From: Capitulum mitella
Lineage: Eukaryota; Arthropoda; Thecostraca; Pollicipedomorpha; Pollicipedidae
DNA: 64,000 nt
Direction of reading: 5' to 3'
Assembly (NCBI GenBank): GCA_030062745.1
Contig: CP099844.1
Coordinates: 8,703,551-8,767,550 of the forward strand
Each line of letters begins with the position of its first letter. Within the stretch, counting starts at the first letter, position 1. Under the pieces are notes generated by a model. It was not told where the DNA came from, ran no database searches, and saw nothing but the letters and a program-made list of their open reading frames with translations. This document shows, piece by piece, positions 37,605 through 47,990 of this stretch. Position numbers and translations under genes: made by a program.

Positions 37605-38573
37605 TTAAAGCACTCGGATTAAATTTGTATATAAAATATGTCGTTAACACAAAATACAGAGCACAGTGACGCAGCCTTGCTATTTACACGCTTTGTCGCC
37701 AAGCGAAACATAATTGAACTTCTGAAGTATCTTGCCTGGTCATGCACCACATCACTATTTTGTGATATACGTTTCTAAAGACGTCATAGAAGTGCATCCT
37801 TACAAAAAAGGTGGTGTCCTCATTACCTCTTTTTGATGATGGACTTCATGTACGAAGCTATCTCCAGCCATATGCCGCCGTTGAAATTATCCTGTCTGGT
37901 GAAAAAAAAAACGCGAAAACATTTCCGCTAACGGATCGATCCCGTAGTGATGCCAGAATACCTCCCAGTAATGAGTACCTCCTTTAAAGTGGCGATCGTT
38001 TTTCTTACACTGGTATAGCCGATTGGATACCAGCTGCCGGTACATTGCTCTTCTTTAACGACAAGGCTGCCACTAGTTCTCCAACAGCTAATGAACTCCG
38101 GTACCGGTTGGTGCGACCGTCGGCGCCAAGGCAGACGCCAAATCATTAGAACCGCTCTATGGCTGGGTCGGCGTCCCGGTCCGACTGTGCTGCCACCTGA
38201 GGCTGTTCGAGCTGCTCGCAGCTGCCACCGCCCTGGTGACGTCACCAGCTGGCATCACCTCTCTGTGGTAGCGTTTGGGGAGGTGCGGCAGGGGTGGCGG
38301 TGCATCTTGTGACGTGTTTACGATTTTGTTGGAATGGTTCTTTAAACAAGGGGAGAGGTTTCCATGGTTTTGGTTGGTGACATCAGTAACACTTGTCAAT
38401 TCATCTTCATCCAGACCTTTGATTCTGATGTGTTGTGTTCGACCTGATAAGACTCTGGTCTGACAAATTTCGTTAAATGTTCTTCATCATTTGCATAAGT
38501 CAGACCTTGTCCAGTTATGGTGGTTATTCACAAACATATGTTCACAATCTGCTTCGGATGAATCTAGCTTCTC

Positions 38574-38600
38574 ACATTACAACATTACAACATTACAACA
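38574..38600 (+). repeat. Short (ACAACATT)n repeat
   Basis: Three tandem copies of an 8-9-base CATTACAA unit. Confidence 0.85.
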
Positions 38601-38709
38601 ACGTCATGCCTGGACAACTGTCCTACATCGCGACTGCGTCAGGCCACGTCGCTGCTGCGTCGGGTGACGTCACCGCCTGGGTCAGCTCCAGATACCCTCG
38701 TAAACTTCG

Positions 38710-38840
38710 TTGTCAGATCCAGTCAACTACCCTACGCCACTAACGTGAGAGATCAAGTCAGCTGTCGCACGCCATCACTGTGCCAGGTCCAGCCAATTGT
38801 GACACATCACTACAGTGCGAGGTCCAGCCAACTGTCCCTG
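38710..38840 (+). repeat. About 35-bp tandem repeat, four diverged copies
   Basis: Copies begin near 38715, 38750, 38784 and 38820. Each carries a variant of GGTCCAGCCAACTGT, with a CACATCACT/CGCCATCACTGTG segment between. It precedes a GC-rich patch. Confidence 0.75.
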
Positions 38841-41800
38841 GTCACCGGCTGAGGCCAGGCCCGGTCTGTTCTCGCCGGTGGTCCGCCCGGGCTCGGCGCT
38901 GCGTCCCGGCGCGGCGGCCGCCGGCGGGACACGCGGTCACGGTCCAGCGGAGATGGCCGGCCGGCCTCGGCGCCGCCGCCGGCCGCGCTCTCGTCCGCCG
39001 TCCCGGCCGGATCGGCTCCAGTGTGGTCCGCCCGGTCCGTTACCGGAACACTCCGAAAAGATCGGATCGCGCTGCAGCTCTGGACAGTTCTCACGCCGGT
39101 GTGTAGTCCTGCGGAGCCCTGACGGTACAATTCCGACCAGCTCGGCCCCCGCAGCCGGCCGGCCGCGGCCGACTGCACTGCACGCCGGTCTGCTGAGCCG
39201 TACAGCCGGCATGAACTCTCGCCGGACCGGCATTCGACCCACTGCCGGCCCGCCTAATTGGCGAGAGACCAGTTAATTGGGGGCAGATGGTCTGCACGAG
39301 GCTGCGCTCGGTTGTTAGCGCCACGGACGCTACCATGGAGAGGCATGAATAGAGACGTGACCTGAGCAGCTGAGTGCTACGTCAGTGCGATCTGAATGCG
39401 GTACATAAGTACGGCAAGGGTGTCAACCTCTGGCGTGAATACTGTTTTACCGTGAATGTCACTCGAGCAATTTAAGGAATGGGCAAAAATGACTGCAAGT
39501 CTTTGCTCTATCGCACTCAGACTCGGCAACAACGTTCGCCGAGCAAGTCCAGCGGACAGTACCGCGTAGTCGTGCACGTTAGTCACATCCGGGACCCGTC
39601 TGTCGGCGTTGTCGGTCACAGATGACTGATGTCGGGCGGCGGCGGTGGCGCGCGGCGGCCGGAGGGCCCTTCTCCTGCAGTGCAGCTGCTGACCGCCGCC
39701 ACTTCTCGCCGCCCCGGGAAGAGGCGAAAGCCGGTGAAACGTCGACAGAAGCCGATTGCGCAAGGTGCGTGGACAGTCGGCGGGGACCCGGTCGTCCTGA
39801 CGCGGCGTCGAACGGCCGGCCTGCCGCCGCCGCCGACCGGCAGCGTTCCGCCGCGTGAAGGCTGGGTCAGCGGGACCGGACTGGGGTCAACTGGGGAGCT
39901 GCGGGGCTGGCGCCGGCCGGTCTGACCCAGCAGGGGACGGAGGAGAGACGAGTCGGCTTCGAGTGGTGCTCCTCCCGGTCACCTGTCCGGAATCCAGTCA
40001 GGAGCGTCTCGGTTGGCGCGGATTGGCATTCGTTAGTGACGTGTCACACGGCCATTGTGAACATGCCGCAGGTAATAATGCAACATGTGACGCGGCTTGC
40101 CATCGAGTCCTGAGACCCTCTGGATTCTTCTCTGTAGCCTAAATTATAAATGTTCCTCAGGTACAAGTTATGTTATGGAAGACACCGAATTGATGAACAA
40201 TATTCCGCAAGTTATCATTCTCAGCATGCAGTGTAATCTAAATGGCAGTCTGAACAGCCTGTAAACATGTCGTCGAAATCCCAAACAAATTAGGCCGGAG
40301 ACACCGTGCGTGTTTCCCTCCTGGCCGTAGATCAGTCTGTCAGATCTCAGATTGGCTTGGCTTGTTTACTACCCGGCAGGGCCGCCAGCCATCCGAAGTT
40401 CCAGCGCAGTAGGTTTCTAGCAGCGATTACGCCGGGAAAGCCAACAACAACGAGCGAGTGCCACAATCAACGACGTGTCAGCCTCTCGCGCGGTCATGCC
40501 TGCACGCCCTGTGCATGCCTGCATGACCGGCGCGGTGAAACCTGCCGATAGTGTTTCACGCCGCCGGCGTCTTGTTTTGAACCGGCGCCGCCCGCCGCCG
40601 CCGCCGCGTCGGCCGGGCTCTGGCGGCGCTTTTTAGCCCAGTTCGGCGGCCGGCGCCGGCCGGGATAGGTCGTTGAACGTCCGGCGGCGGCCGGCCGGTG
40701 TCCGGCGCCGCTCGCACATCTGCCGCGGCGCCGCCGCCACTGCCTGTTGCCGCGCCTCCGCCGCCGCTGCCGCCGCCGCCGCCGATGCCTGTTGGCCGCC
40801 GCCGCGTCCGGTGGCGGTGTCGATCGGTACCCGACTGCCGTCACAGGAACCTGTGCATCGCAGCCGGATTCGCGGCATCGATCGGCACTCATCCGGTTTT
40901 ACCTTACGTCTTTTCTTGTTCTTCCAGCTGTTCCTCTTTTCGCTTTCTTGTTTTTTTTCGTCCGTCTACGTCCCCTCCTGATACTCATCCCTTTCCATCA
41001 CTAATTCACACCTTTCTCCTCTCACTGCGCGTTTATCCGTCGGTATCTGTCTTCCCGAGGGCCCCCGGTCAGCGGAGAGTCTGGCCGATGACCGGCGGAC
41101 CGGCTGTGTCCTCACCGCTGTCGTCGCGTGCGGCGAAAGGCTGCGACGGCGCGCCTGCCGGAATCTGTTGACGTCGCGGCGGGCGGCGTTTCGTCGGACC
41201 GGCCGCCTCGGGCGCGTCACCGTCCTCCGTCCGCGCGGCGGCCACGCTCGAGCGCGCTTCTCTTCGGCGGTTTCTGGCCGCGCCGCCGCCCGTTACCTCA
41301 GGACCAGACCATTTACCAAATCAGATCGGCTGCGGAGCCGCTCCGCCGCCGGCCGGTCGCGAGAGAAGTGAGCGCGGCCAATCCATCGCCGCATCTCGGT
41401 GGATGGTGAGCGCGCGATGGCGGATGGGAAGAAAGATGGAAAGAAGGGGATGGACGGGACGACTTGACCATCAGCTGTCGCGTCCATTGCAGTGAGCCAT
41501 GCTCCGTTTTCGAACCACACCAGAACAGAATTCTGACGGCGGGCAGTTTTGAATCCTACTTAAATTCGAGTGGTAAACGCTGCCATTGCCACCAGTCTCC
41601 AAAACTGCCATGTTTTACAGGCTGCCGCCGACTGTGGCGGCGTCCGGAGCCGACCGCGTCGGCCGAGTCAGATGGAATCGCGGTTGGGGGGTCGGGGCGG
41701 CCGTGGCCGCAGGTGCGCCTGTTTGTGACACGGCCGGCCGCCGCTGGGCGTGTCCGCGCCGGGACTCGTTTGGTGGCCACCGGACGTTCCCGTCCCCCTC

Positions 41801-41934
41801 TCCCAACCGTCGCATCACGGGCCAGCGTCACGTCACCCTGCCGTCGCCATGGCGACGGGAGGGCGCAGCCGGAGCGCGCGGGGTGGAGCTCGCCGAGTCC
41901 GGGTGCCGTGCTGTCCGGTCACGCCGCAGACCGG

Positions 41935-42115
41935 CCTGTTAAACCACCGGCCTGTCATAGCACACCACAGACTGGCGGCCAGGCTGTCAGAGCATGCCGC
42001 AGACCAGTTCGTCAGACCGCACCGCAGACCAGCCTGTCAGACTACACCGCAGACCGGCGGCCGGACTGTCAGACCGCGCCACAGACCGCAGTCAGACCCC
42101 ACCGCAGACCAGCGG
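41935..42115 (+). repeat. Degenerate minisatellite (CCGCAGACC..CTGTCAGAC family)
   Basis: Five or six diverged copies of a ~30-37-bp unit with cores CCGCAGACC and GTCAGAC. The 243-codon open frame running through this block on the + strand is repetitive here and GC-rich elsewhere, with no recognisable domain. It is not called as a gene. Confidence 0.75.
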
Positions 42116-43864
42116 CCGGGTCCGCCTCCCGCTCGGAAAGGGGCCACATTCCACGTGACGCGTCCCCGCCCAGTGCACTGGCTCTGCGCTGGTAATGGCT
42201 CCGCATCACGTCCACAGCCAGACAGTTCCACATCAATGGTTTGAAACGCTTTGGAACGATGCTGGCTGCCGAACGGGATGCCGGAAGTTGTTCATTGTAT
42301 TCGAGCGAAAATTATGTCATGGCGATCCTTTACAACTGTTTTGAGGTGGGTAACTCAACCCATGATCATTAAAAGTGAAACATGGCACTTTTGAAGTTGC
42401 ATGAGCGATAATCGGTGAAATATAAAGTATGATGTAGATAATTTATCTGACTTATCCACGCTGCATAATTTGGAATTCATACGAACATCGAGTAAATTTG
42501 TTTGTCAGAGGCCATGACCGCTGGCCAGTGTAGTTCTTGCATAACCGTTTTCTGCCGTGCAGGGCGGCAACGGTGCGAGGCTGATTGGGGCTGGTTTTAA
42601 GTTTAATTTTCTTGTCCCAGCGCGAGACCTTCGGGCTTCGTGCTGCTTTTCCCACACGGGACAGTCCATAACTTTGACACGGTTCAGCCGATCATGGTTA
42701 TAAATGAGCTCCGATTGATCTGGTTAGAAAATGGTGTCGACAGTACTGCCGACGTTTCGCCGAGTAAATTCGTCTAATGCGCGACTCCGTTACGCCCGTT
42801 TACACACCATTCTCGGCATATGCTCCTTTTTTTAGTTCCTCGGAATCTCATTTCTGTATCATGAAACAATTGCGCGTACTTCTATCGCGTCTAAGAGCCG
42901 TGTGATGCCCGGAAATTACGCTGATTGCGGCCTCTTCTCCACGCTCTCATTCTTCGTAGCCGCCTGCCCCTTAGGCACGATCGACTGCGGGCAGGCTGTC
43001 CGCCACAGCAGCGGAAGTGAGGTCAGGAACACAGGCCCGGCCGGCCGATAAACTGACCGCTCGTTTGGTACAGACGACGTCCTCCGCGCTGGTCAGCCCT
43101 ACTTACCAATGGCCAACTTGATCGGTCAAGCCTTCAGCGCGCTCATGACGGCTCGTCAGTCATGCGCTCAATCTTCTGGCCGAATGACTTTGCACTCGAG
43201 GTGAATGGCTTCGTCCAAAATTTCTGAGTGGCCTGTTCATTCTCTGACTCGCTTGTCCCGTCTTTGGTGTCTGGCGCGGACTCTTGCTGAATGCCTGTAC
43301 GTGACGGTTGTTTGAATCGGTGTTCCGTATGAACGCTTCAATATGCCACTTTTTGTCGTCGTTTCTTGGAACATTTTAGCCTGTTCACTCCTCATCGATA
43401 TGGAGTCACCCTGCGTTTTCCTTACCGAACGAACATGTCAGTGGAATTATTATGCCTCGCTATGGCTGAATCCCGGTGACTCCAGTGGGCCACCTTAATA
43501 AACCCTGCTTGATCTCATTGCACAGCCTTGACCCGCAACGTCGGGGCAGTCGATGTCACACACGCGAGCGGCAATGTTGCAAAACAGCCATAGACAGCAG
43601 TGAGAGGCAGAAGCAAAAAGCAAAACAAAACAAAGCAAAAGCAGACGCGTCCGAGAATACTTGCCAAAAACGACAGCTTAGTCATCTGTGCATCAACCCA
43701 AACGCTAGGCTGGGCTCAGTCGACTGATGCAGGCACTGCACTGCAGCAGTTCGGTATCTGATGGCAACAGTCTGTTACTCAGACAGCAGGCTATTTAAAT
43801 TTCTGAGCAGTCCTTAGAGTTAGGCTGCATGCCTTTTTTGGCCAGGCTATAGTCATTGCGTTTG

Positions 43865-44205
43865 CAGACACTTCGCTGCTCGGTAGGCAAAGTCTGTGTC
43901 TCGATTGGCAGACTTTGCTGCTCGGTTGGCAGACTGCTGCTTGGTCGGCAGACTCTGCTGCTTGGCCTGTCGACTTTGCCACTCTGTTGGCTCTGTTGTC
44001 CACGGGCTTTGCTATCCCGTCGGCTTACTTTGTTGCTCTGACAGAGTCTGCCATTCAGCCGGCAGACTCTGCTGCTCGGTTGGCAGACTCTACTGCCTGG
44101 TCGGCAACGTCTAGTGCTCGGCTGGCAGACTTCGACATTCGGTCAGCAGACTTTGCTGCTCGGTCGGCAGACTCTGGTGCTCGGTCGGCAGAGGCTGCAG
44201 CGCGG
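43865..44205 (+). repeat. 21-bp tandem repeat (GCTCGGTCGGCAGACTCTGCT family)
   Basis: About 16 imperfect 21-bp units give a seven-residue period in several frames on both strands. The array ends about 220 bases before the ATG of the alternative espin exon, so it lies in that exon's presumed promoter region. Confidence 0.88.
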
Positions 44206-44426
44206 CCGGCCGGCGCCAGTCGCGGCTGGCTGCTCGCGCGCGCTGACCAGCCGTCCGCCGCCGCTGGCGGACGCCAGATGGCGTCGGGGTGCGGACCGAA
44301 CCGTTGGACCGAGCAGTCGTCAGTCGGTGCCGGCCGCCGCCGCCGCTCGCATTTTCCGCCCACCATGGTCGAGCCCGCGCGCCGCTCGTCCCTCTCAGGT
44401 CGCGAGTGAGACCGCCGGCCGGTGAG
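44206..44426 (+). promoter_or_regulatory. espn: GC-rich leader of the alternative exon, with a 14-codon upstream ORF
   Basis: This CpG-rich segment separates the 21-bp array from the MGNSHS start. It contains an ATG in ideal context (CCACCATGG, ATG at 44365) opening a 14-codon frame (MVEPARRSSLSGRE) that stops at 44407-44409, 17 bases before the main ATG. If transcription starts upstream of 44365, this short frame would intercept scanning ribosomes. Alternatively, CCCTCTCAG at 44390-44398 is a good 3' splice site. A leader exon spliced there would remove the upstream ATG and leave 28 bases before the main start. Confidence 0.45.
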
Positions 44427-45763
44427 ATGGGTAATTCGCACAGCGCTCGACACGGTAAGGCGAGCCGCCGACTGGACCGGCACGCGGCGCTCCGTCCTTC
44501 CATCCACGTGCAGCGGGCGCGCCTGATCGGCTCCAGCCAGTTCGGCTTCGAACCGGCCTTCGAGGAGCCGCTGAACCACGTGCTGCCGGCGCGGCCGCGG
44601 TCGCGCAGCTTCCGCGCGCCGGGCGTGCTGTCGCACTCGCTGGACTCGCTGCCGTCGCTGCAGCTGGACGGCCTGCCGGCCGAGCGGCCGCGACGGCGCG
44701 CCGACCCGCGCTCGCGCTCGTCGCGGCGCGTCGGCCGGCCGCGGCCGCCGCCCTCGCAGTTGTCGACCGACGACGAACGGCCACCGCTCCCGCAGCGGCG
44801 ACGGCCGCCGCGCCGCGCCGGCAGCCGCTTCGCCGGCCGGCAGCTGCCGGCCGAGCCGGCAGCTGCCGAGGGGCGCTCCGAGCCGGCCGTCGCCGGCGAG
44901 AACATCTACGAGACGATCCCGAGCGGCGCCGAGCCGTCGTCCGAGAGCGACGCCGAGCCGGACGGCGGCGCACGCCCCACCTCGCTGTCGATGCCGGCAC
45001 TCGTGCACCGCGGCGCTGACGAGTCGCCGGCCGCCCGCCCGCCGTTGCCGCCGTCGCCGCCGGACGCGGAGCCGACGCGGCCGCTGGCCACGTCGTCGCC
45101 GCGGCCGACGGCGCGCGGCTCGCTCGAGGCGCTGGCCGGCGGTCGCTGCGCGCCGTTCCAGCGGCGCAACAGCCTGCCGGCGCGCTCGGCGCTGGAGACG
45201 CAAGCGCGGCTGGCCAGCGCGCTCCGGCCGGCCTCCTCCTGCGAGCGGCCGGCCGCCGGCGAGGTGCGCGTCCGGTCCCCCCACGCCACCCTGGTCGACC
45301 TGGTGCCCAGCGAGGACGACGCGGCCGACGCGGCGGACGTGGCCGAAGTGGCGGACGCGACGGACGAGGACGACTCGGAGGACGCGGCGAGCGCGGCAGG
45401 CGCGGCAAATGCAGCGGACACGGTGGACACGATAGACGCGGAGGACACGGCGCGCGGCGCGGAGGAGCCGAGCGCGGCCGAGAGTGGGACTGAGAGCGTA
45501 TACGGCCGGGCGTCGGCGCCCGGCTCGCCGCTGGACCAGACGCTGGAGGTCTCCTCCACCGAGCTGAGCGACGTGGCGCCGACGCTCACCGAGCTCGACG
45601 ACGTCCTCGGCCCGGCTGACGCCGAGCGCGACCGGGAGGAGCCCTCGGAGAGCCCGCCGCCGGCCGTCGGTGATGGTCTGCCGCCGGGCGAGACGGACCC
45701 AGTCAACGGCGGAGTCGCCGCTCACGAGCCGCCGACCTCCAGGGCGTGTCGGTCTCCGGTCAG
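44427..45763 (+). CDS. espn: Alternative first coding exon of espin/forked: MGNSHS N-terminus, 445 codons plus 2 bases
   Basis: ATG in strong context (GAGATGG) opens 445 codons ending RACRSPV, then a good donor (TCAG, GTAGGT). It leaves in phase 2, so splicing to the acceptor at 54373 completes Ser and continues in frame into ankyrin repeats. Residues 2-7 (GNSHSA) fit the N-myristoylation consensus, and basic residues follow. Visible features are Arg/Pro-rich tracts (about 84-135), a GENIYETIP tyrosine motif (157-165), PPLPPSPP (205-212), QRRNSLP (255-261) and an Ala/Asp/Glu-rich acidic stretch (about 296-352). Codons end almost always in G or C. I recognise no domain and the sequence looks largely disordered. 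Assignment to espin rests on strand, position and phase; it could instead be the first exon of a gene nested in this intron. Confidence 0.62.
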
Positions 45764-47424
45764 GTAGGTGGCCCGGTCCGGTCACGCGGTCAGGCCGCGG
45801 CCGATTCGTTCTTGGTGCCTCGTCCACTGATTATCGTCGAATGGAGCGGCGATGCGCCGTAAAGTCAGCGGACCGTGGTGGCGGGGCTGCCCGGGATGGA
45901 CTGAGGAGAGGCAGGATTATTAGAAGAGTCCGTGAAATCGGTGGGAAGGCCGCACAGTTACGACTGTCGGTGTAAATCCCAACTCAGCTGGCAATGGGGA
46001 CAAGCTGTGCTGTAGTGATGCAAAGAAAAGTTCGCTCTGGCATTGTGGTGATTCGATCAGAGAGAAGGAATAACAGGAAGACTGACTAACAGAAGACTGA
46101 AGATAAGGGACACATTACGAAAAAAATGCTGACAGCATTGTTTGTGACAGGGCTTGACGGTATGAAGCCACTGTATCTGTAGACTTTCCTTAATTTTCTG
46201 GGTTCCAATGTTGGCCATCATACCGGCAAGCCAAGTCTTTCTTTGCCATTCTTGGCCTTTTAGTGGGAAATCAAGACGACTTTCCTATCCAACTGCGACG
46301 GCTCATCGTTCATTTTCTTTCCGCACAGCAGAGAGTTAAATTGTGCCCAACTGGCTGTCGGCACATCTTTCCGGTTTTGAGGCTCTGCGCGCAGAACTGC
46401 CAGGCTGACCTTGTCGTCGACCTTGCCATCAGGGATGGAAACACACCCGCAAGGTGCAGCAGTGTCCTAACAACAGTGCTCGATTCATCCTCCAGCGGCG
46501 CTCATAAGCGTAATGATCCACTCGCTCTTTGACGCTACAGCTTCAACAGCCTTGCTACTTCGTTAGAGCGTTTGCAGTCCTCTTCCTTTAGTAGCATTAA
46601 TAGCATTACTAAGCCCCGTTACACTCATAGCCCTTAGAACCTTCATCAATCATCACCATGAAAGCTCATTGCGTGTGCGGCTATTGAGTTTTGAGTGATG
46701 ATTCTGTCCCATTGAAAGACAAGAACATCAAACCCAACTTGAGCGAGAAATTGTACAGTCGACGCATGCCAATATTGGAAGTCAGATGAGTTCATATCTG
46801 GTTCACTGCTGAGTTAAATGAGGGCCTGACATACACCACTGCCGGCCCAGATTAGGACTTGTCGCCGTTCCCAGACCTCCGTTTTCCCAGCTGAACGGAA
46901 GCTAGGTCGTTCCGCGTAAGGCCAATCACCAGACGAGTGACGCAACCTGCGGGACGGTGTTGCACCCAGTGAACCTCTGCCTAAGCAAGACAGTGTTACC
47001 CCTCCCCCTCCGGCGAACAACCCCTGCATGAGCAGGGCCGTTCCCCCATGCCCAGTGAACCCCTGCCTGAGCGTGGCTGTCGGCGGACGCCGCCGTCCGA
47101 GTTCGCCAGAATTCGCTGCGGGCGTGCCTGGCTGCCTAGCTGGCAGAACACCGGCGGACCTGGCACTGCTACCGGCCAGTGCTGATAACGGGGGGGGAGC
47201 CGGCTGAATCAGGTGGGGGCGGGCCTCTACTGCGCGGTGTGCGGGGGGGGGGAATCAGGCGGGGGCGGCCGCGCCCGTGCGACACGGTCGGCTAGCGCTG
47301 CGACCGCCGCGCGCCGGCCGGCCGCGCCAGATGGTCAGCCCGGCCCGGCAAACAACGGGACAGCGGCGCTGCGGGCCGGCCGGCCGGCTGCCGGCCGGCG
47401 TGCCTCGGCTCGGTCACCGTACCG

Positions 47425-47990
47425 GCCGGCCCGCCTGATCTCAGTCTGTCACCAGCGAGCAGCGGGCCGGCCCCGAGTGACCTCAGACTGTCACCGTACC
47501 GGCCGACCCGTCTGGTCTCAGACTGTCACCGTACCGGCCGGCCCGCCTGATCTCAGACTGTCACCGGCGAGCAGCGGGCCGGCCCCGAGTGACCTCAGAC
47601 TGTCGCCCTACCGGCCGACCCGTCTGGTCTCAGACTGTCACCGTACCGGCCGGCCCGTCTGGTCTCAGACTGTCACCGTACCGGCCGGCCCGCCTGATCT
47701 CAGTCTGTCACCGGCGAGCAGCAGGCCGGCCCCGAGTGACCTCAGACTGTCGCCCTACCGGCCGGCCCGTCTGGTCTCAGACTGTCGCCGTACCGGCCGG
47801 CCCGTCTGGTCTCAGTCTGTCGCCAACGGGCAGCGGGCCGGCCCTGTGTGACCTCAGACTGTTCAGTAGGACCAGTCCTGTCCCATCTTAGACTGTCAAA
47901 GTGGGGCAGGCCTGTGCCGCCCTGCGACTGTCATAGTAGGGCCAACCTGTCCGACCTCAGACCGTCACAGTAGGGCTCGTCTGTTCAACC
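47425..47990 (+). repeat. Composite minisatellite (CTCAGACTGTCACCG..CCGGCC family)
   Basis: Units of 35-42 bp containing TCTCAGACTGTCACCG and either TACCGGCCGGCCCGTCTGG or GCGAGCAGCGGGCCGGCC repeat about 12 times, then decay towards 47990. The 212-codon open frame (Arg/Pro/Ser/Val-rich) is a repeat translation. Confidence 0.88.

Noticed and set aside
41464..42195. 243-codon open frame on the + strand
   Set aside because: Changes composition along its length and ends in a minisatellite; no domain and no exon boundaries that fit the gene.
44055..45827. 590-codon open frame on the - strand opposite the MGNSHS exon
   Set aside because: It runs antisense through a strongly G/C-ending coding exon and a 21-bp repeat, is Arg/Ala-rich, and has no domain. 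High GC removes stop codons on the opposite strand.
47213..47851. 212-codon open frame on the + strand
   Set aside because: Repeat translation of the 35-42-bp composite minisatellite.
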